A stretch of 64,000 nt of DNA, taken from positions 1 through 64,000 of the forward strand of contig JADLHJ010000012.1 of NCBI GenBank assembly GCA_020848835.1, given 5' to 3'. A program made the position numbers and the translations under genes. Source of the DNA: Candidatus Hydrogenedentota bacterium. Its GTDB lineage: Bacteria; Hydrogenedentota; Hydrogenedentia; Hydrogenedentales; SLHB01. The notes below the pieces were generated by a model. That model was not told the origin of the DNA. It saw only the letters and a program-made list of their open reading frames with translations, and made no database searches. Below, in pieces: positions 1 to 8,775 of the stretch (its first letter is position 1; each line of letters opens with the position of its first letter).

Positions 1-159
1 CGGACAAAGTTGGGGGAGTAACGCGCGTTAGGCGGGAAACCCAGACTCTGGTAGAGCGCTATGTAGGAGAAAAGACTGAATGTGAATTAACCTGCCACCA
101 AATCGGCAGGCCTACACTGTTGACAAGGTTACCATAGTTGTAAGTTAAAGGCAAATTTC

Positions 160-332
160 TCTTTGTAGCGCCCGGTCTCCGAGCCGGGCGGCTTCGGAGC
201 AGGTGCACTGTTCAGCCCACAGTCGCTTTATTATCCGCATCCACTGTCATTTGCACATAATTGCGCCAAATCGTGATACACCACGCCACCCTTCGAGAAC
301 ACCCGGCGCGGAGACCGGGCGCAACAAAGAGG
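160..332. repeat. Pair of inverted REP-like palindromes
   Basis: The left copy (about 161-190) reads CTTTGTaGCGCCCGG, then TCTCCGaGCCGGGcG. The reverse complement of 300-332 gives nearly the same sequence, CTTTGTtGCGCCCGG followed by TCTCCGcGCCGGGtG. Each copy can form a hairpin (GCCCGG/CCGGGC), and the two face each other about 110 bp apart, as in bacterial interspersed mosaic elements. Related palindromes occur at 2284-2305, 13605-13630 and 16339-16368. Confidence 0.7.
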
Positions 333-386
333 CCTGCCCGAGGCACTCCACCGTAATTCCGCTGTATTGATTGCGTTGAAGCTAAA

Positions 387-424
387 GGCGGGTTGGAAAA
401 CCCGCCCTGCCCAGAGGCTATACT
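387..424 (+). promoter_or_regulatory. Hairpin plus -10-like box before mdh
   Basis: A perfect hairpin (GGCGGGTT at 387-394, AACCCGCC at 399-406) is followed by TATACT at 419-424, 46 bp before the mdh start. There is no well-spaced -35 box (TTGGAA at 393-398 would leave a 20-bp spacer), so promoter assignment is tentative. Confidence 0.35.
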
Positions 425-469
425 ATTTCCCTTCATAGGTTAACTTCGACGAAGGGAGAATTTTGAGTC

Positions 470-1420
470 ATGGCATCGGGTAAGCGGTTCAAGATTGCGT
501 GTATTGGCGCGGGCAACGTGGGCGCGGCGTGCGCGCAATATTGTTTGGATATGGAGTTGGGCGACGTCGTGTTGACCGACGTGGTCGAGGGCGTGCCGCA
601 GGGCAAGGCGCTGGACCTGACGGAAGCGGGCCCCGTGCGCGGGTATAGCTGCATGTGCACCGGCACGAACGACTACAAAGACATTGCGGGCGCGGACGTG
701 TGCGTGGTGACGGCGGGGCTGCCGCGCAAGCCGGGCATGACGCGCCTTGATCTGTTGGAAAAGAACGGCAATATCATCAGCGACGTGTGCGCGAATATTA
801 AAAAGCACGCGCCGGATTCGATCGTGATCATCGTGACGAATCCACTCGATGTGATGGCCTACGTCGCGTACAAGAAACTCGGCTTCCCCGCAAAGCGCGT
901 CATCGGTATGGCCGGTATTCTCGACAGCTCGCGCATGCGTTCCTTCGTGGCGATGGAACTCGGTTGCAGCATGAAGAACGTGGATACGATGGTCCTCGGT
1001 TCGCACGGCGACGACATGGTGCCGCTGCCGGAATACACGACGGTGTCGGGTATTCCGATCACGAAGCTGATGCCGAAAGAACGCGTAGATGCAATCGTCG
1101 AGCGCACGCGCAAAGGCGGCGGTGAGATCGTCGCACTGCTCAAGACCGGCTCTGCGTTCTACGCACCTGGTGCGAGCGCCGCGCGCATGGTGGAATCAAT
1201 TGTCCGCGATGAGAAACAAATTCTCCCCTGCGCGGCATATTTGGAAGGTCTGTATGGTTTGAAAGATGTGTACGCTGGCGTGCCCTGCAAACTGGGCAAG
1301 GACGGCGTTGAAGATATCATCGAACTCGAACTCACTGCCGATCAGAAGGCCGCGCTGCACAAGTCGTCGCAGGAAGTGCAGAGTGGCATTGATGGATTGA
1401 AACAGGTGGGAATTCTGTAA
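470..1420 (+). CDS. mdh: Malate dehydrogenase (LDH-like type)
   Basis: A 316-residue NAD-dependent malate dehydrogenase that interconverts malate and oxaloacetate in the TCA cycle. The Rossmann motif GAGNVG is at residues 13-18, the substrate-loop arginines lie in LPRKPGMTR (R86, R92), TNP is at 123-125, DSSR at 152-155, and the catalytic histidine is H179 in GSHGDDMVPL. Length and motifs fit the lactate-dehydrogenase-like bacterial family. ATG is preceded by AAGGGAG about 11 bases upstream. The stop codon shares one base with the start of the BON-domain gene (TAATG), so the two are probably co-transcribed and translationally coupled. Function is well supported; malate rather than lactate specificity follows from the overall pattern. 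Confidence 0.93.
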   Translation: MASGKRFKIACIGAGNVGAACAQYCLDMELGDVVLTDVVEGVPQGKALDLTEAGPVRGYSCMCTGTNDYKDIAGADVCVVTAGLPRKPGMTRLDLLEKNGNIISDVCANIKKHAPDSIVIIVTNPLDVMAYVAYKKLGFPAKRVIGMAGILDSSRMRSFVAMELGCSMKNVDTMVLGSHGDDMVPLPEYTTVSGIPITKLMPKERVDAIVERTRKGGGEIVALLKTGSAFYAPGASAARMVESIVRDEKQILPCAAYLEGLYGLKDVYAGVPCKLGKDGVEDIIELELTADQKAALHKSSQEVQSGIDGLKQVGIL

Positions 1421-2253
1421 TGCAGCGTTTGTTGTACACCGCGATGTTTTCTGTGCTCGCCCTCATGGCGAATGCGCAGGCGTCGTTGGAAGGCACCAAG
1501 GAAGCAATCACCGATACGGCGATCACCGCACGGATCGAAACGCTGTTCGCGGTGAACGAGCACCTCAGTCCCTTCAACATCAACACGACGACGGCTGCCG
1601 GTGTGGTGACGCTGACCGGCAGTGTGTCCGACGATGTGCAAAAGCAACTCGCGACGGACCTGGCGAAGACGGTTGATGGCGTCGCGGACGTGAAGAATGA
1701 GTTGACCGTTGTTGGAACGGTGGTGTCTCAGCGGCCGCCGAAGACATGGCGGCAGAAGATCGACGATGCATCGCTCACCGCGGCAATTCGATCGAACTTG
1801 CTGTGGAACCGCGAATTGAAGGGGCTGAACATCGGCGTCGAAAGCGACACCGGGAATGTGACCATTTTCGGCGTTGTCGGCAATGAGTTCGCCAAGCAAA
1901 GCATCGAAAAGATCGTGATGGATACGCGTGGCGTGAACAAGGTGACGAATAACATCACCGTGCACACGGCCAATAAAGTGGATCCGATCACGACGGTCAC
2001 GCGCGCGGTGTCCGATGATGTTGTCGCGGCGCGGGTAAAGAGCAATCTGCTGGTGAACCGGTACGTAACGACGCGCAACCTAAACGTGAAGGTATCGGAT
2101 GGGTTGTGCATTCTCACGGGCACTGTGGATAGCGAAGCGCAGCGCGAAGCGGCGGGAAATTTGGCCGCGAGTATTAGCGGGGTTACAAGCGTGCAGAATG
2201 ATTTGAAAGTCTATGTGCCGCCAGCACCGACGGCCCCGCCGCCTGCACCATGA
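1420..2253 (+). CDS. Secreted protein with three BON domains
   Basis: A 277-residue protein with an N-terminal signal peptide (about residues 1-21, ending near ANAQA) followed by three BON repeats at about 30-97, 113-178 and 197-265. Each begins with a helix of the type D..[IV]..R[IV].[ST].L and contains a V..G.V.L.G.V strand pattern. BON domains bind phospholipid or other surfaces and occur in periplasmic stress proteins such as OsmY. The C-terminus is a short proline/alanine tail. The gene starts on the last base of the mdh stop and ends at an intrinsic terminator. Coupling of a periplasmic BON protein to mdh is unusual and may simply reflect operon packing. Confidence 0.85.
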   Translation: MQRLLYTAMFSVLALMANAQASLEGTKEAITDTAITARIETLFAVNEHLSPFNINTTTAAGVVTLTGSVSDDVQKQLATDLAKTVDGVADVKNELTVVGTVVSQRPPKTWRQKIDDASLTAAIRSNLLWNRELKGLNIGVESDTGNVTIFGVVGNEFAKQSIEKIVMDTRGVNKVTNNITVHTANKVDPITTVTRAVSDDVVAARVKSNLLVNRYVTTRNLNVKVSDGLCILTGTVDSEAQREAAGNLAASISGVTSVQNDLKVYVPPAPTAPPPAP

Positions 2254-2283
2254 TCGAGACCTCGCGAAGTGCATATTTCGAAG

Positions 2284-2311
2284 CGCCCGGCCTCCTCGCC
2301 GGGCGTCTTTC
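2284..2311 (+). terminator. Intrinsic terminator after the mdh-BON operon
   Basis: The arms CGCCCGGC and GCCGGGCG (2284-2291 and 2298-2305) form a GC-rich hairpin followed by a T-rich tail (TCTTTCGTT). The sequence also belongs to the REP-like GCGCCCGG palindrome family of this window. Confidence 0.7.
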
Positions 2312-2371
2312 GTTAAAAAGGAGCACGGGCTATCCGTTGGTGGGGATGTGTATTGGCAGGAAGTTGTGCTG

Positions 2372-3655
2372 ATGCCAACACTCGGCGTCGTGATGATCGT
2401 GAAAAATGAAGCGGAATGGCTTGAGGACTGCCTCGAAAGCGTCTGCGCGATTGCCGATGAGATTGTGATCGGCGATACAGGATCTACGGACAATTCCAAT
2501 GCGATTGCGCAGGAATTCAAAGCAAAGATTATCGATGTACCTTGGACAGATGACTTCGCCGCTGCGCGAAACGCTGTGCTCGCCGCAGCGGCGAGCGATT
2601 GGTTGCTACACATGGACGCGGACGAGACGCTCGATGAAGACAGTGCCCAGGCAATCCGCGATCTTGTCGATGCCGATGCAGACGGCGCTGATGCGGTCGA
2701 GCTGATGCTTGCCAATTATAGCGACGATATGCGCGCGTGGTTGTGGCGTCCGGTTTCGCCGGAAGATCCGAACGCGCGCGGCAAGGCGGGTTACATAGCC
2801 GTGCCGTTATTGCGTTTGTTCCGCAACCGGCGCGGATTTGAATACCGCGAGCCGGTACATGAAAACATCACGGAAAGTGTTGTGGAGCTGGGCGGCGTGG
2901 TGCTGCCTGAACACGAGATCGTTATTCACCACCACGGTTTTGGAAAAGGCGGAAACGAGAAGTCGGAGTTTTACCTCCGCATTGCACGCGCGAAAACGGA
3001 AGCGCGTCCGAACGATGCAAAAGCGTGGCACGACTTCGGCGAACAGCTCGTTGCGCTGGGCCGTCCGGAAGAAGCAGAGCCTGCGGTGCGCAAGGCGCTT
3101 ACGCTGGACGCGGCGCATCTCGGCGCGGGTACCACACTCGCAAATCTGTTGCTCAATCGCGGCGAATTGGATGCCGCGCGCGAAGTGTTGTTGCAGTTCG
3201 AAGAGACTGGCGCGCCACACATTCTCGTCGCGCTTGCGGCAATCGCCTGCAAGCAGGGGCACATCGACGATGCGGACGAATATGTGACACGCGCAGTTGC
3301 GCACGCGCCACGCCACGTGCTCGCGCGGCTCACGGCCGCACGCATCGCGGATGTGCGCGGCTACCCAAAAGCCGCGCACATGCAGCTTGAGGCGGCGTAT
3401 TCGTTCGCGCCCACAATCGCTGAAGTGCTGGAACGAATTGATGCGATGCGCATGCGCGATGAGGCGGACGCGTTAGCAGAGAAAGGTGATGTGAAATCGG
3501 CGCTGACCATTCTGGTTGCCGCATTGAAACACGATCCAGAAGATCCACTGATTCATTTGCGGCTTGCCAAAGCGCTCGATCACTTTGGCGACGCGAAGCG
3601 CGCGGAGGAATCGCGTGCGCGCGCGTTTACGCTCGCGCCAAGCTTGAACGCCTGA
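2372..3655 (+). CDS. Family 2 glycosyltransferase with C-terminal TPR repeats
   Basis: About 427 residues. The N-terminal GT-A domain (about 1-200) shows the opening strand LGVVMIVKNEA, GDTGSTDNS and the nucleotide-sugar metal motif in LLHMDADETLD. The second half (about 220-427) is a helical array of TPR-like repeats rich in A/L/E. This architecture (SPBc2-type or SunS-like GT2 with TPR) transfers sugars to proteins, lipids or polysaccharide; the acceptor cannot be told from sequence. An open frame extends upstream to 2213, but I chose ATG 2372 because AGGAAG lies about 9 bases before it and the conserved domain begins there. It stands alone after a terminator and converges on nikR. Confidence 0.85.
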   Translation: MPTLGVVMIVKNEAEWLEDCLESVCAIADEIVIGDTGSTDNSNAIAQEFKAKIIDVPWTDDFAAARNAVLAAAASDWLLHMDADETLDEDSAQAIRDLVDADADGADAVELMLANYSDDMRAWLWRPVSPEDPNARGKAGYIAVPLLRLFRNRRGFEYREPVHENITESVVELGGVVLPEHEIVIHHHGFGKGGNEKSEFYLRIARAKTEARPNDAKAWHDFGEQLVALGRPEEAEPAVRKALTLDAAHLGAGTTLANLLLNRGELDAAREVLLQFEETGAPHILVALAAIACKQGHIDDADEYVTRAVAHAPRHVLARLTAARIADVRGYPKAAHMQLEAAYSFAPTIAEVLERIDAMRMRDEADALAEKGDVKSALTILVAALKHDPEDPLIHLRLAKALDHFGDAKRAEESRARAFTLAPSLNA

Positions 3656-3676
3656 CGCGACGGCTTCACTCGCGCG

Positions 3677-4093
3677 CTACACCAGCTTTTTCCCGATAGA
3701 ACTCAACGAAAGCGATGCGTGCAGCACGCCTTTCTCTCGCGAAATTGCGTCCGCCATCGCGCGGATTAGGCGGGCCTTACCTTTAATCATGATCATCTCT
3801 GCGCAGAGATCGTGTGTGAGATGGACGTGCGTCGTCGCGAGAATGTTGCTGTGATGATCGTGCTGCAGATGGGTGAGCCGATCGCTGAGCCCGCGCGTGT
3901 GATGATCATAGAGCAGCGTCACCGTGCCCAGGGCTTCTTCGTTACCCTCCCACTCCTGCTCGACGATCTTATTGCGAATGAGGTCGCGTATGTACTCCGA
4001 GCGGTTGGTGTAGTGCGAATCCTTCACCAACTTTTCCAAACGCCCGTATAAGGGCTTTTCGATTGATATGCTTAATCGCTCAAGATCGGACAT
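3677..4093 (-). CDS. nikR: Nickel-responsive regulator NikR
   Basis: A 138-residue ribbon-helix-helix repressor. Residues 1-45 (ERLSISIEKPLYGRLEKLV, SEYIRDLIRNKI) form the DNA-binding domain. The C-terminal ACT-like domain keeps the four nickel ligands of E. coli NikR (H76, H87, H89, C95), here H78, H89, H91 and C97 within QHDHH, THVHL and DLCAE. The start is ATG at 4093, with GGAG 8 bases upstream; a longer frame to 4186 lacks support. NikR represses nickel uptake genes when nickel is bound, yet no nickel transporter, hydrogenase or urease gene lies nearby, so its targets are elsewhere. Confidence 0.93.
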   Translation of the reverse strand: MSDLERLSISIEKPLYGRLEKLVKDSHYTNRSEYIRDLIRNKIVEQEWEGNEEALGTVTLLYDHHTRGLSDRLTHLQHDHHSNILATTHVHLTHDLCAEMIMIKGKARLIRAMADAISREKGVLHASLSLSSIGKKLV

Positions 4094-4214
4094 GAAATTT
4101 CTCCGGGAAAACTTTTCTACCGTTGTGAAGTATACTTTCGCAATTAGGCCCACGAATTCCGAAAACCTGCGAACCCACAGAGCCAATATGTTTGCATTCT
4201 ATATGCTCCCTCAC

Positions 4215-5090
4215 ATGAACCGAAAGCGCCTAAAGTTATTAGCAGCTCTCTTCGTAATCGTTCTGCTCGCCGGGACCGGAATCGCGTGGGCTATAGGAAG
4301 CGACTTTTCATTGCCGCAGCGCGTGGCCGCCGGGATTCCACCGAATGACCTGGATTACGAAAAAATCGAATTCGCAAGTCCGTCTGGAAGCGCAATCGCG
4401 GGTTGGTATTTTCCCGCAGCAGATCCGATTGCCGGAGTGGTGTTGCTTCATGGCGTACGTTCAAACAGAAGAGGGGTCACAAACCGAGTACCGTTTTTAC
4501 ACACCGCGAACTACGCCGCGCTCGCGATCGATTTCCAGGCCCACGGCGAAAGTGCAGGGGATCACATTACATTTGGCTACTTAGAGCGACACGATGCGCG
4601 TGCAGCCGTAGAATGGCTACGTGGCCGGTTGCCAGGCAAGAAGGTCGCGGTTATCGGCGAGTCCATGGGTGCCGCTGCTGCAGTGATGAATGGTTCCGGC
4701 CTTGGTGCAGATGCACTTGTTATTGAAACCATGTATCCATCGCTCAGCGAGGCGGTAAACAATCGCATGCGGGACAACTTGGGAAGGTGGGGACCAGCAT
4801 TTTCCTGGGTACTTCTCGCGCAGACAAAACCGCGGCTCGGGTTCTGGTGTTCGGAGCTGTGCCCAATTTTCAAGATAGAGGAAATCCACGCCCCTACCTT
4901 TGTAATTGCAGGCGAGAAAGACACCTACACATTACTGGACGAATCAAAGCGAATTTTCGAGCGCGCACGCGAACCGAAGGAATTCTGGTCGGTCGAAAAT
5001 GCGAAGCACGAAGATATGTGGGTTTTCGCCAAGGGAGAATATGAGCACCACGTGCTCGATTTTCTTTCCCGAGCCCTAAAGTCAGAATAA
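4215..5090 (+). CDS. Exported alpha/beta hydrolase
   Basis: About 291 residues. A positively charged N-terminus plus hydrophobic segment (residues 1-27) is a signal peptide or membrane anchor. The hydrolase fold shows VVLLHG at 75-80, the nucleophile elbow GESMG with S150, a likely acid D236 in AGEKDTYT, and the catalytic histidine H265 in NAKHEDMW. It resembles the S33/BAAT-like serine hydrolases; the substrate is unknown. Start choice is uncertain: in-frame ATGs also exist at 4188 and 4203, and none has a strong ribosome-binding site. I prefer 4215 because it gives a canonical signal peptide. It is divergent from nikR, with about 120 bp between starts. Confidence 0.8.
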   Translation: MNRKRLKLLAALFVIVLLAGTGIAWAIGSDFSLPQRVAAGIPPNDLDYEKIEFASPSGSAIAGWYFPAADPIAGVVLLHGVRSNRRGVTNRVPFLHTANYAALAIDFQAHGESAGDHITFGYLERHDARAAVEWLRGRLPGKKVAVIGESMGAAAAVMNGSGLGADALVIETMYPSLSEAVNNRMRDNLGRWGPAFSWVLLAQTKPRLGFWCSELCPIFKIEEIHAPTFVIAGEKDTYTLLDESKRIFERAREPKEFWSVENAKHEDMWVFAKGEYEHHVLDFLSRALKSE

Positions 5091-5170
5091 AGACTGTGAT
5101 TGCATGACGCGCGCATAGGCGCTAGTATTATCCCAAATGCAGCCGGGGTGCTGCGGAGAGGGGTCTGTTC

Positions 5171-5533
5171 GTGCGTTATTCGGGTCAAGAACGCAGGCGG
5201 TATGCGCGCAGCCGGCGCGGGTTTCCGGCGGTGGTGGACGATGGCGGTCCTGGCGTGCTCAACCACATCGATAACATCAGCGCGAACGGCGTGTTGTGCC
5301 ATACCGTCAAGCCGATTCCGCTGATGACCAAGATGAGCATGGCGCTGGAACTGCCTCGACCGAACGAACGGCGCATAGAGTGCGAGGGCATCGTGGTCCG
5401 TTGCGAACCGCACGATGTTGGCGACGACCATTTTAAGGTCGCGATTCTCTACACGAAGATCGGCGAAGAAGACCGCGATGCGATCCATGAGTTCGTGGAG
5501 AGCGATACTGCGAACGGCAACGGCGGAGACTAA
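5171..5533 (+). CDS. PilZ-domain protein
   Basis: A 120-residue single-domain protein with the c-di-GMP-binding signature of PilZ: QERRRYARS near residues 6-14 (RxxxR-type arginine motif) and N-I-S-A-N-G at 35-40 ([DN]xSxxG). The body alternates strands as in the PilZ beta-barrel. PilZ proteins are c-di-GMP effectors that control motility, pili or exopolysaccharide. The start is GTG at 5171, preceded by GGAGAGG 9-10 bases upstream. No cyclase or phosphodiesterase is adjacent. The window's prepilin and polysaccharide genes are possible but unproven output systems. Confidence 0.85.
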   Translation: MRYSGQERRRYARSRRGFPAVVDDGGPGVLNHIDNISANGVLCHTVKPIPLMTKMSMALELPRPNERRIECEGIVVRCEPHDVGDDHFKVAILYTKIGEEDRDAIHEFVESDTANGNGGD

Positions 5534-5551
5534 GCATCGCGCCGATCGGGT

Positions 5552-7195
5552 ATGCTAACGCGCATGGCTACTGCGCCGCCGGTCAAACCTAAATTCCTGT
5601 TTCGCCGTATCGATTTGCTCCTTCTATCGATTTGCCTTACCGTGCTCGGCTTGACGATCGCTTACCCAACGTTGCGCTTGCTTCTTGAGGCAATTGCGCA
5701 TTGGCAACCCGATGCGCTCTCGCGCAATGCAGGCTGGATAGCCGTGCGCAATACGGCGCTCATTTCAATGTTGTCCGTAATTTGCGCCGGAATAGTCGGT
5801 ACTGGATTGGCGCTCGCGCTTGCGCGCTTTTCATTTCCAGGACGGCGCGTTCTCGCCGCGCTGGCCTACTTGCCCTTTACGCTGCCGCCGCTTGTCGGCG
5901 TAGTCAGCTTCTACTACATCATCGGCCGCGACGGATTCATTCCGCGCCTGCTGGAACAGCGGCTCGGTTGGGAAAACGCCGCGCTCGAAGGCCCGGGCGC
6001 GATATTGCTGATTCACACCTACTCATTTTTTGTTTTCTTTTACGCGATGGTCAGCGCATCGCTCGAATCGATGGACGCTTCGCTGGTGGAAGCTGCGCGC
6101 ACGCTGGGGGCGTCACGCTGGCGCGTATTCACGCGGGTCACCCTGCCACTATTGCGCCCTGCATTGGTCGGCGCTTCGCTGTTGACGTTCATGTCCTCTG
6201 GCGCCTCGTTCAGCGCGCCGCTGATCTTCGGTAATGACTATCCCATGCTGAGTGTGCGCATCTACGAAGAACAAAGCGCGCACCACGATGCGGAGGCGCA
6301 AACGCTCACCGTTGTACTTGCCGCGGTTTCGCTGCTGGGCGTGCTGGTGTTTCGTTCGTCGCGTGTCCTGCGCAGCGGTGCGAGCAAAGGGGTGCGCAAA
6401 CCGATCCGCAGCGCGGCAGGCCGATACGCAACGTTTGCCGGTGCGGCGCTCATCACGTTTGTATTGCTTGTTCCGCACCTCACGATATTCTGGCTGTCCT
6501 TTGTCGATCATCGGAAATGGTACGCGGAAATATTTCCGACCGTGTTCACGCTCGACAATTACACATCGATCTTCAGCGATCCCGCGTCGTTTGGCCCGAT
6601 ACGCAATAGCTTGTGGATGAGCGCGGTGGCCTCGATTGCCACGTTACTGATTGCGTTGCCGGCGGCCTATCTGTCTGCGCGACGCCGCAGCGGCGGGCGG
6701 ATCGTGAATGCGCTGGTGATGGTGCCTTGGGCTTTGCCGGGTACAGTCATCGCCATTAATCTGATCGTCGCGTTCAACGACAACTGGCTGCCGCTGGTTG
6801 GCACTGTATGGCTGATACCGCTCGCTTATTTTGTGCGCGATGTTCCGCTGATGACGCGCTTCTGTGCATCGGCAATCGAACCCTTCGATGCGACATTGAT
6901 CGAAGCAGGCAGGTCGCTCGGCGCTACACCCGCGTACTGTTTCCGGCGTATCGTTGTGCCGCTGCTCGCACCCGCGATTGGTGCTGGTCTCGCGCTGGTA
7001 TTCGCAACGAGCTTGGGCGAATTTGTCGCGTCGGTGCTGTTATGGGTACCGGCGAATATTCCCATCGCCGTGCAGATCAACAGCGCGTGGCGCGGCTCCG
7101 GCATTGGCGCGGCATTTGCCTACAGCGTGTTGCTGATGATCCTCGTCGGCGCGACGTATCTAATCTCGCGCCGCTTCTCGTCGAGGATGATCTAA
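5552..7195 (+). CDS. ABC transporter permease, Fe(III)/thiamine type (fused two-domain)
   Basis: A 547-residue inner-membrane protein with about 12 hydrophobic segments in two homologous halves. Each half carries an EAA loop: EAARTLGASRWRVFTR around residue 180 and EAGRSLGATPAYCFRR around residue 455. This fused layout is typical of FbpB/ThiP-like permeases that import ferric iron or thiamine with a periplasmic binding protein and an ATPase. Neither partner is in the window, so it is an orphan here. The start may be ATG 5552 or ATG 5564; neither has a clear ribosome-binding site. It converges on the ceramidase-like gene across a long palindromic element at 7224-7346. Confidence 0.88.
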   Translation: MLTRMATAPPVKPKFLFRRIDLLLLSICLTVLGLTIAYPTLRLLLEAIAHWQPDALSRNAGWIAVRNTALISMLSVICAGIVGTGLALALARFSFPGRRVLAALAYLPFTLPPLVGVVSFYYIIGRDGFIPRLLEQRLGWENAALEGPGAILLIHTYSFFVFFYAMVSASLESMDASLVEAARTLGASRWRVFTRVTLPLLRPALVGASLLTFMSSGASFSAPLIFGNDYPMLSVRIYEEQSAHHDAEAQTLTVVLAAVSLLGVLVFRSSRVLRSGASKGVRKPIRSAAGRYATFAGAALITFVLLVPHLTIFWLSFVDHRKWYAEIFPTVFTLDNYTSIFSDPASFGPIRNSLWMSAVASIATLLIALPAAYLSARRRSGGRIVNALVMVPWALPGTVIAINLIVAFNDNWLPLVGTVWLIPLAYFVRDVPLMTRFCASAIEPFDATLIEAGRSLGATPAYCFRRIVVPLLAPAIGAGLALVFATSLGEFVASVLLWVPANIPIAVQINSAWRGSGIGAAFAYSVLLMILVGATYLISRRFSSRMI

Positions 7196-7223
7196 TCGCG
7201 ATCAGTCTTGCATTAAGGAAAAA

Positions 7224-7346
7224 CTATTTGGAGTGCGGCGGCGTACAGACGCCGCTTTGGCTGTCTTGGGAAGAAAATTTCGCGTTATTAAGAAACAGCC
7301 AAAGCGGTGTCTACGCTAGCCGCTCCGCCACAGCACTCGAAATAGC
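7224..7346. repeat. Long inverted-repeat element between convergent genes
   Basis: The left arm (7224-7264) contains CTATTTGGAGTGC and ACAGACGCCGCTTTGGCTGT. The reverse complement of the right arm (7296-7346) contains CTATTTCGAGTGC and AGACACCGCTTTGGCTGT, with about 10 extra bases in the middle. The arms are separated by about 31 bp, so the transcript could form a very long hairpin. It may serve as a bidirectional terminator, or be a small mobile palindrome. Confidence 0.65.
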
Positions 7347-7368
7347 GCTTGCGGTGATTCGAACTGCA

Positions 7369-8673
7369 CTATTTAGCCGAGGCAGTTTTCCCAAGGAGTA
7401 CCTTGCCCGCATCAATCGCTTGTTCAACCACCGTTGGCCCAAGGGTGTCCCCGTAGAAGGACACGCCGGGTTCGTAGCCGCCTTTGTGGTATTCGTCCGG
7501 CGGAAGCATGTAGCTGATCCACTCGTTGCCAAGTCCCGCGATGATCGGGTTCTTCGCGCCGGCCTCGCGTAACGCGTTCTTGATCTCGATTCCCAATGAT
7601 GACGCCATCTCGCCTGGGATAGACACGGCCACTAAATCACCTACGCGAAGCACGCCAAGGTATGAAGACTTTGGCGACACCGCGTCCAATAGCGGCATCA
7701 GGTTTTCCGGCGTCAGACCGTACTCAGGACCAGCAGCGTCTTTCAAAGCGGCGGGGATTTCGTGCGGTGGAAGATTGAGCGTGGTCATGGAATAGTCGAA
7801 CGCAGGGTTGCCGGACGTCTCGATGTTCTGAATGAGATCCAAAACCTTTACTGCAAGTTTGCGACCGTAATCTTCCATGCGCGCGAACTCGCTTGGGCCT
7901 TGCGCGCCGGCGGTTGAAATGTCGCCCTCTGCGCCGTTCGAGTAAAGGCAGGTCGCGCCCGGCAGGAATCCTTCAATCTCGCGCTGCAAATAGCCCGGCC
8001 AATCGGCGGTGACCGTCATCGTCTCCGGGCCGGAAAAGGTCGGATGTGCGGTCCAATTCACAAACACCGCGACAGATTTGCCGTCCGTGCCGTCGAACTT
8101 GGTAACCGTCAATTCGTTATCGATGATCGGCGAGTTGCGCCGGTTGCGATTCATGCCTTCGAGCTTTGTGGAAACTGTGCCCACGCGCACGGGCTGGTAC
8201 TTTTTGTCGGCGGTGATAATGGCTTCGGCGATGCGATCGGCGGTGAATAACAGTAACTTCTCATCGTAGATACCGATGGCCTTGTTATCGAACACGTTCT
8301 TGCGATTCATCGCGGCCATTTCGGTAGAGCCGTGCGAATGGCTTGCGAGCATCATCAGATTGTCGGAGGCGATACCCGTTGCGCCGATGCGCGTCAATGT
8401 TTCGTCGCGCAAGGAGCGAGGAATCCCGAGTAGGTCTACCGTCACCAGTGCGAACTTGCGATCGCCCTGTTTCAGGATCAGCGCCTTGCAGAGCGTATTG
8501 TCGTGCACGCCTTCGGCGGGGGCGTTCTGCCGTTCGCCGTAGCCGCCGAGCGGCACGTGCAGCGCTTTGGTATCCGGTGTGATGTTCGAGGTCGCGATAC
8601 CCGCCAGGAGTGGTTCGGCGGCCATACTCATCGAAACGCATGTAAGAATTAATAGTGCGGCGCGGATTGTCAT
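7369..8673 (-). CDS. Neutral/alkaline ceramidase-like secreted hydrolase
   Basis: A 434-residue protein with a cleavable signal peptide (about 1-19, ending SMAA). It has the hallmarks of the neutral/alkaline non-lysosomal ceramidase family: SHSHGS with H112 and H114, WTAHPT with H210 (zinc-binding region), and NGAEGDIS at 246-253, which matches the family's conserved GDVSPN-like active-site loop. Family members cleave the amide bond of ceramides, but bacterial paralogues of this length often have unknown substrates and lack the C-terminal Ig-like domain. The start is ATG 8673 with GAGGA 7 bases upstream; the open frame to 8721 has no such site. Confidence 0.8.
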   Translation of the reverse strand: MTIRAALLILTCVSMSMAAEPLLAGIATSNITPDTKALHVPLGGYGERQNAPAEGVHDNTLCKALILKQGDRKFALVTVDLLGIPRSLRDETLTRIGATGIASDNLMMLASHSHGSTEMAAMNRKNVFDNKAIGIYDEKLLLFTADRIAEAIITADKKYQPVRVGTVSTKLEGMNRNRRNSPIIDNELTVTKFDGTDGKSVAVFVNWTAHPTFSGPETMTVTADWPGYLQREIEGFLPGATCLYSNGAEGDISTAGAQGPSEFARMEDYGRKLAVKVLDLIQNIETSGNPAFDYSMTTLNLPPHEIPAALKDAAGPEYGLTPENLMPLLDAVSPKSSYLGVLRVGDLVAVSIPGEMASSLGIEIKNALREAGAKNPIIAGLGNEWISYMLPPDEYHKGGYEPGVSFYGDTLGPTVVEQAIDAGKVLLGKTASAK

Positions 8674-8775
8674 GACTCGTCCTCGGTTAAACAGCCAGCG
8701 GTGCGGACACGATATACCCACTTAACATTCCTATTCCAATCCGCGTAAAATCAGGGGCGAAGGAGACACTGACTT

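Larger units (their letters stand above)
1..469. other. Intergenic region upstream of mdh, no gene seen
   Basis: I find no convincing gene here. The stretch holds a small hairpin at 91-110 (CCTGCC/GGCAGG arms), two REP-like palindromes in opposite orientation (167-190 and 301-326), and a third hairpin at 387-406 just before the mdh leader. It is probably a repeat-rich intergenic spacer that carries the mdh promoter near its right end. Confidence 0.6.

Noticed and set aside
1-469. tRNA or other RNA gene in the left-edge spacer
   Set aside because: No cloverleaf, no T-loop GTTCRA pattern and no CCA end; only small palindromes are visible.
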